NCBI GenBank assembly: GCA_946998295.1
Contig: CAMPYS010000034.1
Location: 1-15,104, forward strand
Origin: an uncultured Prevotella sp.
GTDB lineage: Bacteria; Bacteroidota; Bacteroidia; Bacteroidales; Bacteroidaceae
Direction of reading: 5' to 3'
Length of the DNA: 15,104 bases
The position numbers and the translations under genes were made by a program. Below the pieces are notes generated by a model that was given only the letters and a program-made list of their open reading frames with translations, had not been told where the DNA came from and ran no database searches. Positions 7,930-15,086 of the stretch are shown one piece after another. Each line of letters opens with the position of its first letter. Positions within the stretch are counted from its first letter, which is position 1.

Positions 7930-9420
7930 ATGGCAAATTTAAAATCATTGGCAAAAGACACAGCTATATATGGTTTAAGTAGTATAGCTGCACGATTTAT
8001 AAACTATTTATTGGTTCCTCTCCAAACTGCGCGTTTCAGTGCTTCTGGTGGTCAATACGGAATTATTACAAATGTTTATGCTTATGTGGCATTGCTTATA
8101 GTTTTACTTACCTACGGGATGGAAACTACCTTTTTTAGATTTATGAGTAAACAAGGTGAGAATCCTAAACGCGTTTATGCAACTACATTAAAGACTGTAG
8201 CTTTTACATCTATTATCTTTATGTTGATAATATTTACATTTAATCATCAAATAGCTTCACTACTTGGATATTCAGACCATCCTGAATATATTCTAATAAT
8301 GTACTGCACTGTAGCTATAGATGCTTTTGCTGCAATACCTTTTGCATATCTTCGTTATGCACATAAGCCAATAAAATTTGCTACGCTAAAGATGTTAAAT
8401 ATAACATTTAATATTGCATTTAATCTTTTATATTTAATAATTTTCCCTGCTTTAAAATTTAATCCTTTTGGTATATATGATAGTAATTTTACATTAGAGG
8501 TTGTATGGGTATTTTATATAAATTTATTCTGTACTTTACTTACCTTATTTATGTTATCAAAGGAGCTGTCAGGCTTTAAATATTCTTTTGATATTTCTAC
8601 TTGTAAAAGCATGCTAAGTTATACTTTTCCTTTATTAATAATGGGATTAGCAGGTCAATTAAATCAATGTGTCTCACAAATAATTTTTCCGTACGTATTT
8701 GATGGCACAGCTGCAGAAGCTCGTACACAATTAGGTATTTATGGTGCTTGTATTAAGATAGCTATGATAATGGTCATGATAACTCAAGCTTTTCGTTACG
8801 CATATGAACCTTTTGTTTTTGGAAAATCGCGTGATAAGGATAATAAGAGTACATACGCTAAAGCAATGAAGTTTTATGTAATTTTTACTTTATTGGCATT
8901 TCTCGCAGTTATGGGATATATGAACATCTTAAGATATGTAGTTGGGCGTAGTTATTGGGAGGGATTAGATATAGTACCTATTGTTATGGCTGCAGAAATA
9001 ATGTTTGGTATATTTTTTAATCTTAGTTTTTGGTATAAACTAATTGATCGTACCATTTGGGGAGCCTATTTCTCAAGTATAGGAGCTTTGGTACTAATCG
9101 CTATAGATATATTATTAATTCCAAAATTTGGTTATTGGGCATGTGCTTGGGCAGGTTTCGTTTCTTATGCTGTAAGTATGGTTATAAGTTACTATTTTGG
9201 TCAAAAGTATTATCCAGTCAACTATCCAATAAAGCGAATAGGTTTATATGTTGTAATTGCATTGATACTATTTGTTTGCATACAGTTATCCAATACTTAT
9301 TTATCCGTAGCAATGTCGTTAATTGTAAATACATTATTTATATTTATATTTATTTCTTTTATAGTTAAGTTTGATTTACCACTTTTAAAACTTCCAATTA
9401 TTAGAAAGAAAAATAAGTAA
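7930..9420 (+). CDS. Wzx/MATE-like polysaccharide flippase
   Basis: The 496-residue polytopic membrane protein has about 12-14 hydrophobic segments and belongs to the MVF/MATE-like flippase superfamily, which moves lipid-linked saccharides across the inner membrane. The N-terminus (LAKDTAIYGLSSIAARFINY) and the following METTFFRF are typical of Bacteroidetes proteins annotated as polysaccharide biosynthesis or oligosaccharide flippase proteins. A polysaccharide-synthesis C-terminal region spans about 345-490. It sits 23 bases after spmAB and 43 before the S46 peptidase, in the same operon. No glycosyltransferases adjoin it, so it is not in a capsule or O-antigen cluster; the cargo may be a general envelope glycan. 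The gene is extremely AT-rich; one sampled 60-base line contains only nine G or C. Confidence 0.85.
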   Translation: MANLKSLAKDTAIYGLSSIAARFINYLLVPLQTARFSASGGQYGIITNVYAYVALLIVLLTYGMETTFFRFMSKQGENPKRVYATTLKTVAFTSIIFMLIIFTFNHQIASLLGYSDHPEYILIMYCTVAIDAFAAIPFAYLRYAHKPIKFATLKMLNITFNIAFNLLYLIIFPALKFNPFGIYDSNFTLEVVWVFYINLFCTLLTLFMLSKELSGFKYSFDISTCKSMLSYTFPLLIMGLAGQLNQCVSQIIFPYVFDGTAAEARTQLGIYGACIKIAMIMVMITQAFRYAYEPFVFGKSRDKDNKSTYAKAMKFYVIFTLLAFLAVMGYMNILRYVVGRSYWEGLDIVPIVMAAEIMFGIFFNLSFWYKLIDRTIWGAYFSSIGALVLIAIDILLIPKFGYWACAWAGFVSYAVSMVISYYFGQKYYPVNYPIKRIGLYVVIALILFVCIQLSNTYLSVAMSLIVNTLFIFIFISFIVKFDLPLLKLPIIRKKNK

Positions 9421-9463
9421 ACACTTTATATAATTTTATAATAATATTAAAAGTTAATAACAG

Positions 9464-11593
9464 ATGAAAAAAACAACCTTTATGCTTGCAAGTTTACTTG
9501 CACTTAGTACAGTTTCTAAAGCTGATGAGGGAATGTGGACTCTTTTTAATCTTCCTGAGACCGTGTATACGCAGATGGTAGATTATGGCTTCCAACTACC
9601 TTGTGATAAACTTTATAATAGTCAAGGCGGAGCTATTAGTAATTATGTTGTAAACTTTTCTGGATTCTGCTCTGGTGTAGTAGTTTCTCCTGATGGTTTA
9701 GTTTTCACTAATCACCATTGTGGTTTTGGTGCAATAAATGCACATTCTACTGTAGAACATGATTATATGCGGAATGGGTTCTATGCTAAAAATTTTAGTG
9801 AAGAACTTCCAAATGAAAATATGTTTGTTTCGTTCATGAAGAAACAAGAGGATATCACTCCACGTATAGTACCACTACTTACTGGTAAATCTATAAAGCA
9901 GCAAGATGCTATTATTGATTCGGTAGATCAGGTTATGAATGATTCTATAAAAAATATAGATAAGACTTTGCATATAGAGGTTCAACCTTTCTATGAGGGT
10001 AATAAATATTATGCTACAACTTATCAAGATTTTACAGATGTTCGTCTTGTTTTTACTCTTCCTAAGAGCATGGGTAAGTTTGGAGGAGATACAGATAACT
10101 GGATGTGGCCAAGACAAACTTGCGATTTCTCTGTGTTCCGTATATATGCTGATCCTAAGACAAATGGACCTGCAGCATACTCTAAAGATAATGTTCCTTA
10201 TCACCCCACACAATGGGCTCCTGTAAGTTTAGAGGGATACAAAGCAAATGATTTTGCAATGACAATGGGATATCCTGGAAGTACTCGCCGTTATCTTTCT
10301 TCTTATGGTATTAAGCAAAGAAGAGATGTTGAAAATGCTGTTCGTATTCAAGTGCGTGGTATTAAGCTTGCTATAATGAAAAAATACATGGATGCAGATG
10401 AGGCTACACGTATACAGTATGAAAACGGTTATGCAGGCTCTGCTAATTACTGGAAAAATTCAATTGGAATGAATAAATGTATCGATTCTATCGGACTTAT
10501 TCGCCAAAAAGCAGAATATGAGACTCGTATCCAGAATTGGTTAGACAAATTACCAACAAAGTATCCAGAGGTAAATGTTGACTTTAAAAAGTTAGAGTCT
10601 CTATATTCACAGTTGCGTCCTAATATAAAAGCTATTTCATATGCAAGAGAATCTTTTTGGGGAACATCTGAATTCTTTAAGCGTGCATCACGATTATGTA
10701 TGCCTATAACAAAATTGCATGGTGATAAAAATAAGCCTAAGAAGCAGTATTTTGAATTTATAGATAATAGTTCAAAATGGAATTATGCACTTGATAAAGA
10801 GATGACTGCTGCTATGTTGAAGAACTATGCTAAGATGATGCCAAAAGAATATCAACCTAAATTTTTTGATATTGTATATAAAAAGTTTAGTGGAGATTTT
10901 GACAAATATACGGATTATCTCTACTCTAAAAGTAAGGTTTTAACTAAAGGGGCTAAATTTTATCCTAATGACAAGAAAAAGTTTGAAAAAGATCCTGCTT
11001 TTCAAGTTAGTAGAGATTTATACGAACTTTCTAAGCTATTAGCCAATAAAGTTAAGCCTATACGTGAAGAAATTAAGTTAGAAGAGAAAAAGCTATGTGA
11101 AGCTAAAGTACAAATGGAAATGGATATGCCACATTATAGTGATGCTAATTTTACTATGCGTTTAAGTTATGGTAGAGTTGGGGGATATATGATGGGTAAT
11201 AATAATAGTGGCTATTATACATCTGCTGAAAGTATTGTAGAAAAATTCAAGAAGGCTGATAAAATAGCCGATTATAAAGCTGAGCCTATTATGTACAAAC
11301 TTTTATCATCAAATGATTTTGGCAAATATGCAGATAAATCTACAGGTAAGATGCAACTTTGTTTCTTAACAAGTAATGATATTACTGGAGGAAATTCAGG
11401 CTCTCCTATATTTGATGCTAAAGGTCAACTAATTGGGTTGGCTTTTGATGGTAATTGGGACAGTCTAAGTTCTGATATTAATTTTGACCGTAATTTAGCA
11501 CGTTGTATAGGTGTAGATATACGATTTGTCTTATTTATGATGGATAAATGGGGACATGCTGATAGGTTAATCAAAGAAATAAATCCATTATAG
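9464..11593 (+). CDS. S46-family dipeptidyl-peptidase, DPP7-like
   Basis: The 709-residue exported serine peptidase removes dipeptides from the N-terminus of oligopeptides in the periplasm. A signal peptide covers about residues 1-20 (cleavage near SKA/DEG). The catalytic triad by motif is His85 (TNHHCG), Asp221 (WPRQTCDFSVF) and Ser645 (GGNSGSP). The residue 18 positions after the catalytic serine is Gly663 (LAFDGNW). In the family, glycine there goes with DPP7 (hydrophobic or broad P1), while arginine marks the Asp/Glu-specific DPP11, so DPP7-like specificity is inferred. The length is typical. It is the last gene of the spmAB-flippase operon and is followed by a strong terminator. It would supply dipeptides for peptide-based metabolism. 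Confidence 0.93.
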   Translation: MKKTTFMLASLLALSTVSKADEGMWTLFNLPETVYTQMVDYGFQLPCDKLYNSQGGAISNYVVNFSGFCSGVVVSPDGLVFTNHHCGFGAINAHSTVEHDYMRNGFYAKNFSEELPNENMFVSFMKKQEDITPRIVPLLTGKSIKQQDAIIDSVDQVMNDSIKNIDKTLHIEVQPFYEGNKYYATTYQDFTDVRLVFTLPKSMGKFGGDTDNWMWPRQTCDFSVFRIYADPKTNGPAAYSKDNVPYHPTQWAPVSLEGYKANDFAMTMGYPGSTRRYLSSYGIKQRRDVENAVRIQVRGIKLAIMKKYMDADEATRIQYENGYAGSANYWKNSIGMNKCIDSIGLIRQKAEYETRIQNWLDKLPTKYPEVNVDFKKLESLYSQLRPNIKAISYARESFWGTSEFFKRASRLCMPITKLHGDKNKPKKQYFEFIDNSSKWNYALDKEMTAAMLKNYAKMMPKEYQPKFFDIVYKKFSGDFDKYTDYLYSKSKVLTKGAKFYPNDKKKFEKDPAFQVSRDLYELSKLLANKVKPIREEIKLEEKKLCEAKVQMEMDMPHYSDANFTMRLSYGRVGGYMMGNNNSGYYTSAESIVEKFKKADKIADYKAEPIMYKLLSSNDFGKYADKSTGKMQLCFLTSNDITGGNSGSPIFDAKGQLIGLAFDGNWDSLSSDINFDRNLARCIGVDIRFVLFMMDKWGHADRLIKEINPL

Positions 11594-11611
11594 GATAAAT
11601 ATTAGTGAAAT

Positions 11612-11654
11612 AAAAAAAGCGAGAGATAAATTTAATTTATCTCTCGCTTTTTTT
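11612..11654. terminator. Bidirectional intrinsic terminator
   Basis: A long stem (GCGAGAGATAAATT at 11619-11632 with its complement at 11634-11647) is flanked by exactly seven A on the left and seven T on the right, so it works in both directions. It ends the spmAB operon on the plus strand and the DMT transporter on the minus strand. The transporter's stop codon (11653-11655) overlaps the outer run. Confidence 0.93.
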
Positions 11655-12570
11655 ATTTTTTACCTTTGTTAATAACATATATACCGATAGAAGCAAGTAT
11701 ACCAGCTATTATATATTTCAATTGAAATGTCTCATTTAAACACATACAAGAGGTTATTGCTCCAACAATAGGTATTAGTGAATTGTAAATAGCCACTTTA
11801 CCGACAGGGTTGCAACTTATTAGTTTATTATATAATGTGAAACCTATTGTACTAATACTTATTAATAGTAGTAAATAGATACAGCCCATAAATGTTATTT
11901 TCAACATAGTTTCACACATTATTAAACCTGGAATTAATAGTAATAAGCCGCCTATAAATAGTGCTATACCAGTTCCTACAAATACGTCTATTCGTTTTCC
12001 TATACCACGAACTAACAAGGAAGCAGCAGCACCGCAAAGCGCATTTAATATTATCATTCCATCTCCAAGCCATGTAAATGTACTATTTGCAGAGCTACCC
12101 ATATTTAGGGATATTATACCTATAAAACCTATAATACAACCAATTATTTTACGTAATGTTAGTTTATCGCTTTTAAAGAATATACACGCAAATATAACTA
12201 CCGAAAAAACATTTAACGAGTTAAGAATTGCTGCTCGTGAGCCTTCACTATGTGATAGCCCAAAATAGAAAAAGGCATAATGTAGTGTAGTGTTAGTTAT
12301 AGAGAATAAAAGTATATATAGCCAATCTTTTTTATATCGTATTTTAAAACTACGACCCATTTTTAAGGCTACAACTATTATTATCAATCCTGAAAAACAA
12401 AAACGAATACCTGCAAAGAGTATTTTTGCTGCAGTCATATCACTTGTTATTCCAAATTCTGCAAATCCTAATTTTATTAATGGATATGCCCATCCCCAGC
12501 CTATAGCTGCTATAAGTGCAAATATTGATACCCATAACGGTTGTTTAAAAATATTTTGATTATTATCCAT
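11653..12570 (-). CDS. DMT-superfamily EamA transporter
   Basis: The 305-residue inner-membrane protein has about ten hydrophobic segments arranged as two EamA repeats (about 14-155 and 165-302). The first repeat contains GWGWAYPLIKLGF and FFYFGLSHSEGSRAAILNSL. The second contains LYNKLISCNPVGKVAIYNSLIPIVGAI, the typical end of each repeat, and the tail is short and lysine-rich (NKGKK). Family members export or take up small metabolites such as amino acids; the substrate cannot be read here. The gene stands alone, with its own promoter and a terminator shared with the convergent operon. Length and start are normal. Confidence 0.9.
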   Translation of the reverse strand: MDNNQNIFKQPLWVSIFALIAAIGWGWAYPLIKLGFAEFGITSDMTAAKILFAGIRFCFSGLIIIVVALKMGRSFKIRYKKDWLYILLFSITNTTLHYAFFYFGLSHSEGSRAAILNSLNVFSVVIFACIFFKSDKLTLRKIIGCIIGFIGIISLNMGSSANSTFTWLGDGMIILNALCGAAASLLVRGIGKRIDVFVGTGIALFIGGLLLLIPGLIMCETMLKITFMGCIYLLLLISISTIGFTLYNKLISCNPVGKVAIYNSLIPIVGAITSCMCLNETFQLKYIIAGILASIGIYVINKGKK

Positions 12571-12596
12571 AATAAATACAAATTCTTTTTGACTTG

Positions 12597-12604
12597 CAAA
12601 GTTA
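12597..12604 (-). promoter_or_regulatory. -7 promoter element of the DMT transporter
   Basis: On the minus strand the box reads TAACTTTG, an exact match to the Bacteroidetes -7 consensus TAnnTTTG, about 27 bases before the ATG at 12570. A good -33 TTTG is not visible at the expected distance, where the sequence is ATTTAA, so the promoter may be weak or activator-dependent. Confidence 0.6.
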
Positions 12605-12741
12605 GCTCTTTTATTATTTATTAAATATTAAAGTAAAATATTTTTAGCGATATTAGAAATATAGCTTAGTATTTGTTTTTTTATAGCATAAAGTTAGAGG
12701 TTGATTTAGTATCAGCCTATCCCCACTAATTTTCTACTGTG

Positions 12742-12794
12742 CCCTAATTAGGCTTATTGGGCTTATAAGGCTATTGGGCTAATTAGGCTAATTA
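12742..12794. repeat. Six-unit 8-9 bp tandem repeat (GGCTWATTR-like)
   Basis: Consecutive units are CCCTAATTA, GGCTTATTG, GGCTTATAA, GGCTATTG, GGCTAATTA and GGCTAATTA, running 12742-12794 without gaps. Several units and junctions are near-palindromic (CCTAATTAGG at 12743-12752), so either strand could form small cruciforms. The array lies between the DMT promoter and the terminator of the fimbrillin operon and encodes nothing evident. The rest of 12605-12741 is plain AT-rich sequence in which I see no gene. Confidence 0.85.
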
Positions 12795-12805
12795 ACTTTC
12801 CCCTT

Positions 12806-12896
12806 CTATCAAAAAGAAACCCATTGGAGAGATTAAGTATTTCGTGTCATAATTCCTTTAAGGACCAACACATACTTAACTCGCCCAATGGGTTTC
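12806..12896 (-). terminator. Long hairpin terminator of the fimbrillin operon
   Basis: An outer 12-bp stem (12816-12827 with 12885-12896) and an inner 8-bp stem (12833-12840 with 12872-12879) are separated by a five-base mismatch. They close on a 31-base loop that contains its own short palindrome, TCCTTTAAGGA. Read on the minus strand the structure ends in TTTCTTTTTG, as expected of an intrinsic terminator. The loop is longer than usual, so a mobile-repeat or RNA-element origin is possible. Confidence 0.65.
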
Positions 12897-13011
12897 GTCC
12901 GCATTATATTATAATCAACAGTCCGTATTCTGCAGCTTATAGGTAAGCCATCACGAACACTTTCCGTATTGTTTTGATGCTTTAGAGGTGGGACTATCTT
13001 CTTAAGTCCTC

Positions 13012-13173
13012 TTACCACTCAACATCCTCTGCCTCGTACTCACCTCCGTTTTCAAATTCTGCTTTCTGTATCTGAACAGGCTCTACGCTGGTACAGATTA
13101 TACTCATTGCCTCAACGTGTAACAATGTTACACTTGGCTTTAAGTAGCTTTTCTTTGCTTCGATCTTATTCAT
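13012..13173 (-). CDS. Fimbrillin-linked small peptide, 53 aa
   Basis: This short gene was translated by hand on the minus strand. It begins MNKIEAKKSYLKPSVTLLHV, continues through EAMSIICTSVEP and a Gly-Gly pair (NGGEYEAED), and ends in DVEW. There is no signal peptide or obvious membrane segment. The N-terminal pattern K-x-Y-x-x-P followed by a hydrophobic stretch and Ser, then a Gly/acidic tail, resembles short uncharacterised peptides I associate with Prevotella and Bacteroides genomes, often next to surface-protein genes. Its start lies 48 bases after the fimbrillin stop with no terminator between, so it is probably co-transcribed. Its codon choice matches the GC-richer fimbrillin gene. 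Function is unknown; a chaperone-like or secreted role are guesses. Confidence 0.65.
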   Translation of the reverse strand: MNKIEAKKSYLKPSVTLLHVEAMSIICTSVEPVQIQKAEFENGGEYEAEDVEW

Positions 13174-13221
13174 AAAATATAATTCTAAGTTTCTACTTTC
13201 TTAATGTATCCTTCGTAAGGA

Positions 13222-14922
13222 TTAGTAGTTGATAAATGGTCTAACTTTGGTTTTGGTAGTCTTATGCGCACCACCGAAAAAAGTACCTGTAGGACCTGCT
13301 GTTACCGAGACGCCCCTCGCCTGACGAACATCTGTCCAAGCGTTAGCAGCCCAATACCATCCTGTCAATGGAACTCCATTTGCCTGATAGAAGAGAATCT
13401 CCTGAAGACGATAACCCAAGCTACCATCCCATGGTTGAGCTTTACTACCAACAGCCACAAAGCCTTTTTTAGGGTCAGCTACTCCAAGATACTTAAGAGC
13501 AGTGTCCCACTCACCAGCACCAGGTACATACCACTTTTGTGAACCTACCATCGGCTGTTGTCCTGCAACCCAAAAGGCTTCAAAATTCTTACTATTGCCC
13601 TTAGCTACATCGCCACTGTTAAGCGTAGTAGATGGATCCCATGTCTGTGCGTATCCATCATATTTTTTAATGGTTTTCTCCAGACCTTTAGAGTCTTGAT
13701 CTTCAGTTGAACTACATTTCAATTCACCACTTGTTGCCCACTTCTTATCTTTAATTTCTGTAAGGCTCATACATACCTTACGAACCTTATCCACTACGAG
13801 TGCTACTGGTTTGCGTTTTGCCTTCAAGTTAGGAACCAATGTACCTACTGTTCCATCACTGAAGAGATAATCTGCAGTATAATAGATAGTCTGCGAGATA
13901 GTATAGCTTGTTCCTTCCTTCAACTCTACGTCCGAAAGATTAAGAGGAAGCACCTTTTCAGCAACTTGCTTCTTATAGATAGTACCATTAGCCTTTGGAT
14001 CAAACTGGAATGACAACTTATTTAAGTGTGTCTTAGCCAAGAAATAAACGCCTGCATTTTCTGGAGTGTTAATGTAAGATGTCTTTATAACGTTATCCTC
14101 TTGAGGTCCCTTAACATTTTCAGTAAATTTCTGATATTTAAGCTGACCAGCCTTTGTCACGTTGGCATAATTAGCTTCAGCTGATGGCACAGATGGATCA
14201 ATAGTACAGGTTCCTTTAACGCCGCCTTTATCATACTTTAATGCACCATTGATTGAACCCTCAAAGGCTTGACTTGAGAAACCCTTAATCTTCATTCTCA
14301 CTCTTGCGTATGGTGATACAAGATGGAAGTTAACTTGCTTCTTCTTCTCCTGTGGAAGGATTGTTACGTCCTGCTTGTTAAAGAGTGCATTGATAGAACC
14401 CTTATTGATGTCAATGATAATCTTGCCATCCTTGTATGTCAAGTGATCACTGAATACATAGAACACGTACTTACCTGGCTGCAACACCTGAACAGAAGAA
14501 GGACCTGCCTTAGGCGTAAACTTCGAATCTTTACACGAGCCTACCCACTCACCTTTCTTCTGTCCATCCTTATAAGCAAGGATAGTGTAGTTCTGTGCTG
14601 GAGCTGACGTGTAAGTAGCGCGTGTCTGAGGCTTTGCATCCTCTACTACCTCTGTGTAAGCCTCAAGACCATCACCTAAACTTGATACAGAGCTGGCAAT
14701 CACACGACCCTTTGCCTCTCCTGCAACACCACGGGTTGCCACAGACTGCTCTTTGCCATAGCCAGCAAGATCAAAGTTGAATGAAAGTTCTGTACCTTCT
14801 GTTACTGCCTGCTCTTGCTGCGCATCGTTAGCAAGACTAGCTTCGTTGCTACAACCTGTATTCGCGATGGCTGTCATCACTATTAATGCCGACACGAATA
14901 CTTTCAAAACATTTTTTTTCAT
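13222..14922 (-). CDS. Fimbrillin-family lipoprotein with FISUMP-like C-terminus
   Basis: From the preferred start at 14922 the protein has 566 residues. Its N-terminus MKKNVLKVFVSALIVMTAIA leads to NTGC, a relaxed lipobox with Cys24, so an outer-membrane lipoprotein is expected. Residues about 45-350 look like a Mfa-like/fimbrillin beta-sandwich region: ELSFNFDL, repeated threonine-arginine sites (Arg64, Arg101), PGKYVFYVFSD and a long strand-rich part. The last 130 residues contain KWYVPGAGEWDTAL and WYWAAN, ending KVRPFINY, resembling FISUMP/DUF1566 domains. Fimbrillins assemble type V pili after cleavage following an arginine; Arg64 and Arg101 are candidates. An open frame continues upstream to 14976, but that extension lacks signal-peptide character. 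The pilus role, stalk or tip, is inferred. No ushers or anchor genes adjoin. Confidence 0.75.
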   Translation of the reverse strand: MKKNVLKVFVSALIVMTAIANTGCSNEASLANDAQQEQAVTEGTELSFNFDLAGYGKEQSVATRGVAGEAKGRVIASSVSSLGDGLEAYTEVVEDAKPQTRATYTSAPAQNYTILAYKDGQKKGEWVGSCKDSKFTPKAGPSSVQVLQPGKYVFYVFSDHLTYKDGKIIIDINKGSINALFNKQDVTILPQEKKKQVNFHLVSPYARVRMKIKGFSSQAFEGSINGALKYDKGGVKGTCTIDPSVPSAEANYANVTKAGQLKYQKFTENVKGPQEDNVIKTSYINTPENAGVYFLAKTHLNKLSFQFDPKANGTIYKKQVAEKVLPLNLSDVELKEGTSYTISQTIYYTADYLFSDGTVGTLVPNLKAKRKPVALVVDKVRKVCMSLTEIKDKKWATSGELKCSSTEDQDSKGLEKTIKKYDGYAQTWDPSTTLNSGDVAKGNSKNFEAFWVAGQQPMVGSQKWYVPGAGEWDTALKYLGVADPKKGFVAVGSKAQPWDGSLGYRLQEILFYQANGVPLTGWYWAANAWTDVRQARGVSVTAGPTGTFFGGAHKTTKTKVRPFINY

Positions 14923-14949
14923 TTCTTGAATCATTGTTTTAATAGTATT

Positions 14950-15086
14950 GCTGTCCGGTAAAACTTTATTAAACAAAATAAATTAGGGCTGACACATCTC
15001 ACGAGATATCAGCCCTTTTGGTTATCTTTGTTTTCTCAATATAATAAATATAACCATGAACAAAGATAGTCATTTTACCGGACAGC
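14950..15086. repeat. Perfect 14-bp inverted repeat across the IS end
   Basis: GCTGTCCGGTAAAA at 14950-14963 is exactly complementary to TTTTACCGGACAGC at 15073-15086, with 109 bases between. The left copy lies just upstream of the fimbrillin start; the right copy lies inside the transposase 5' coding region. The arms are more GC-rich than their surroundings, which makes chance less likely. Confidence 0.75.
15023..15030 (+). promoter_or_regulatory. -7 element for the transposase
   Basis: TATCTTTG exactly matches the Bacteroidetes -7 consensus, 25 bases before the ATG at 15056. No matching -33 element is evident because the upstream hairpin occupies that space. Weak transcription is usual for transposases. 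Confidence 0.5.

Noticed and set aside
12742..12794. CRISPR array
   Set aside because: Units are 8-9 bp, contiguous and without spacers, and there are no cas genes in the window.
12833..13018. A 61-codon minus-strand frame starting at GTG 13018
   Set aside because: It starts inside the last codons of the 53-residue peptide gene and its last third is the terminator hairpin. It has no recognisable composition or motif, so it is most likely the read-through of noncoding sequence.
13264..14607. Plus-strand frames opposite the fimbrillin gene
   Set aside because: They overlap a well-supported lipoprotein gene on the other strand and encode cysteine-, serine- and leucine-rich sequence typical of antisense shadows.
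14923..14976. N-terminal extension of the fimbrillin to 14976
   Set aside because: The 18 extra residues precede a complete signal peptide and lipobox and would bury it. A start at 14922 (or 14934) gives a normal lipoprotein.
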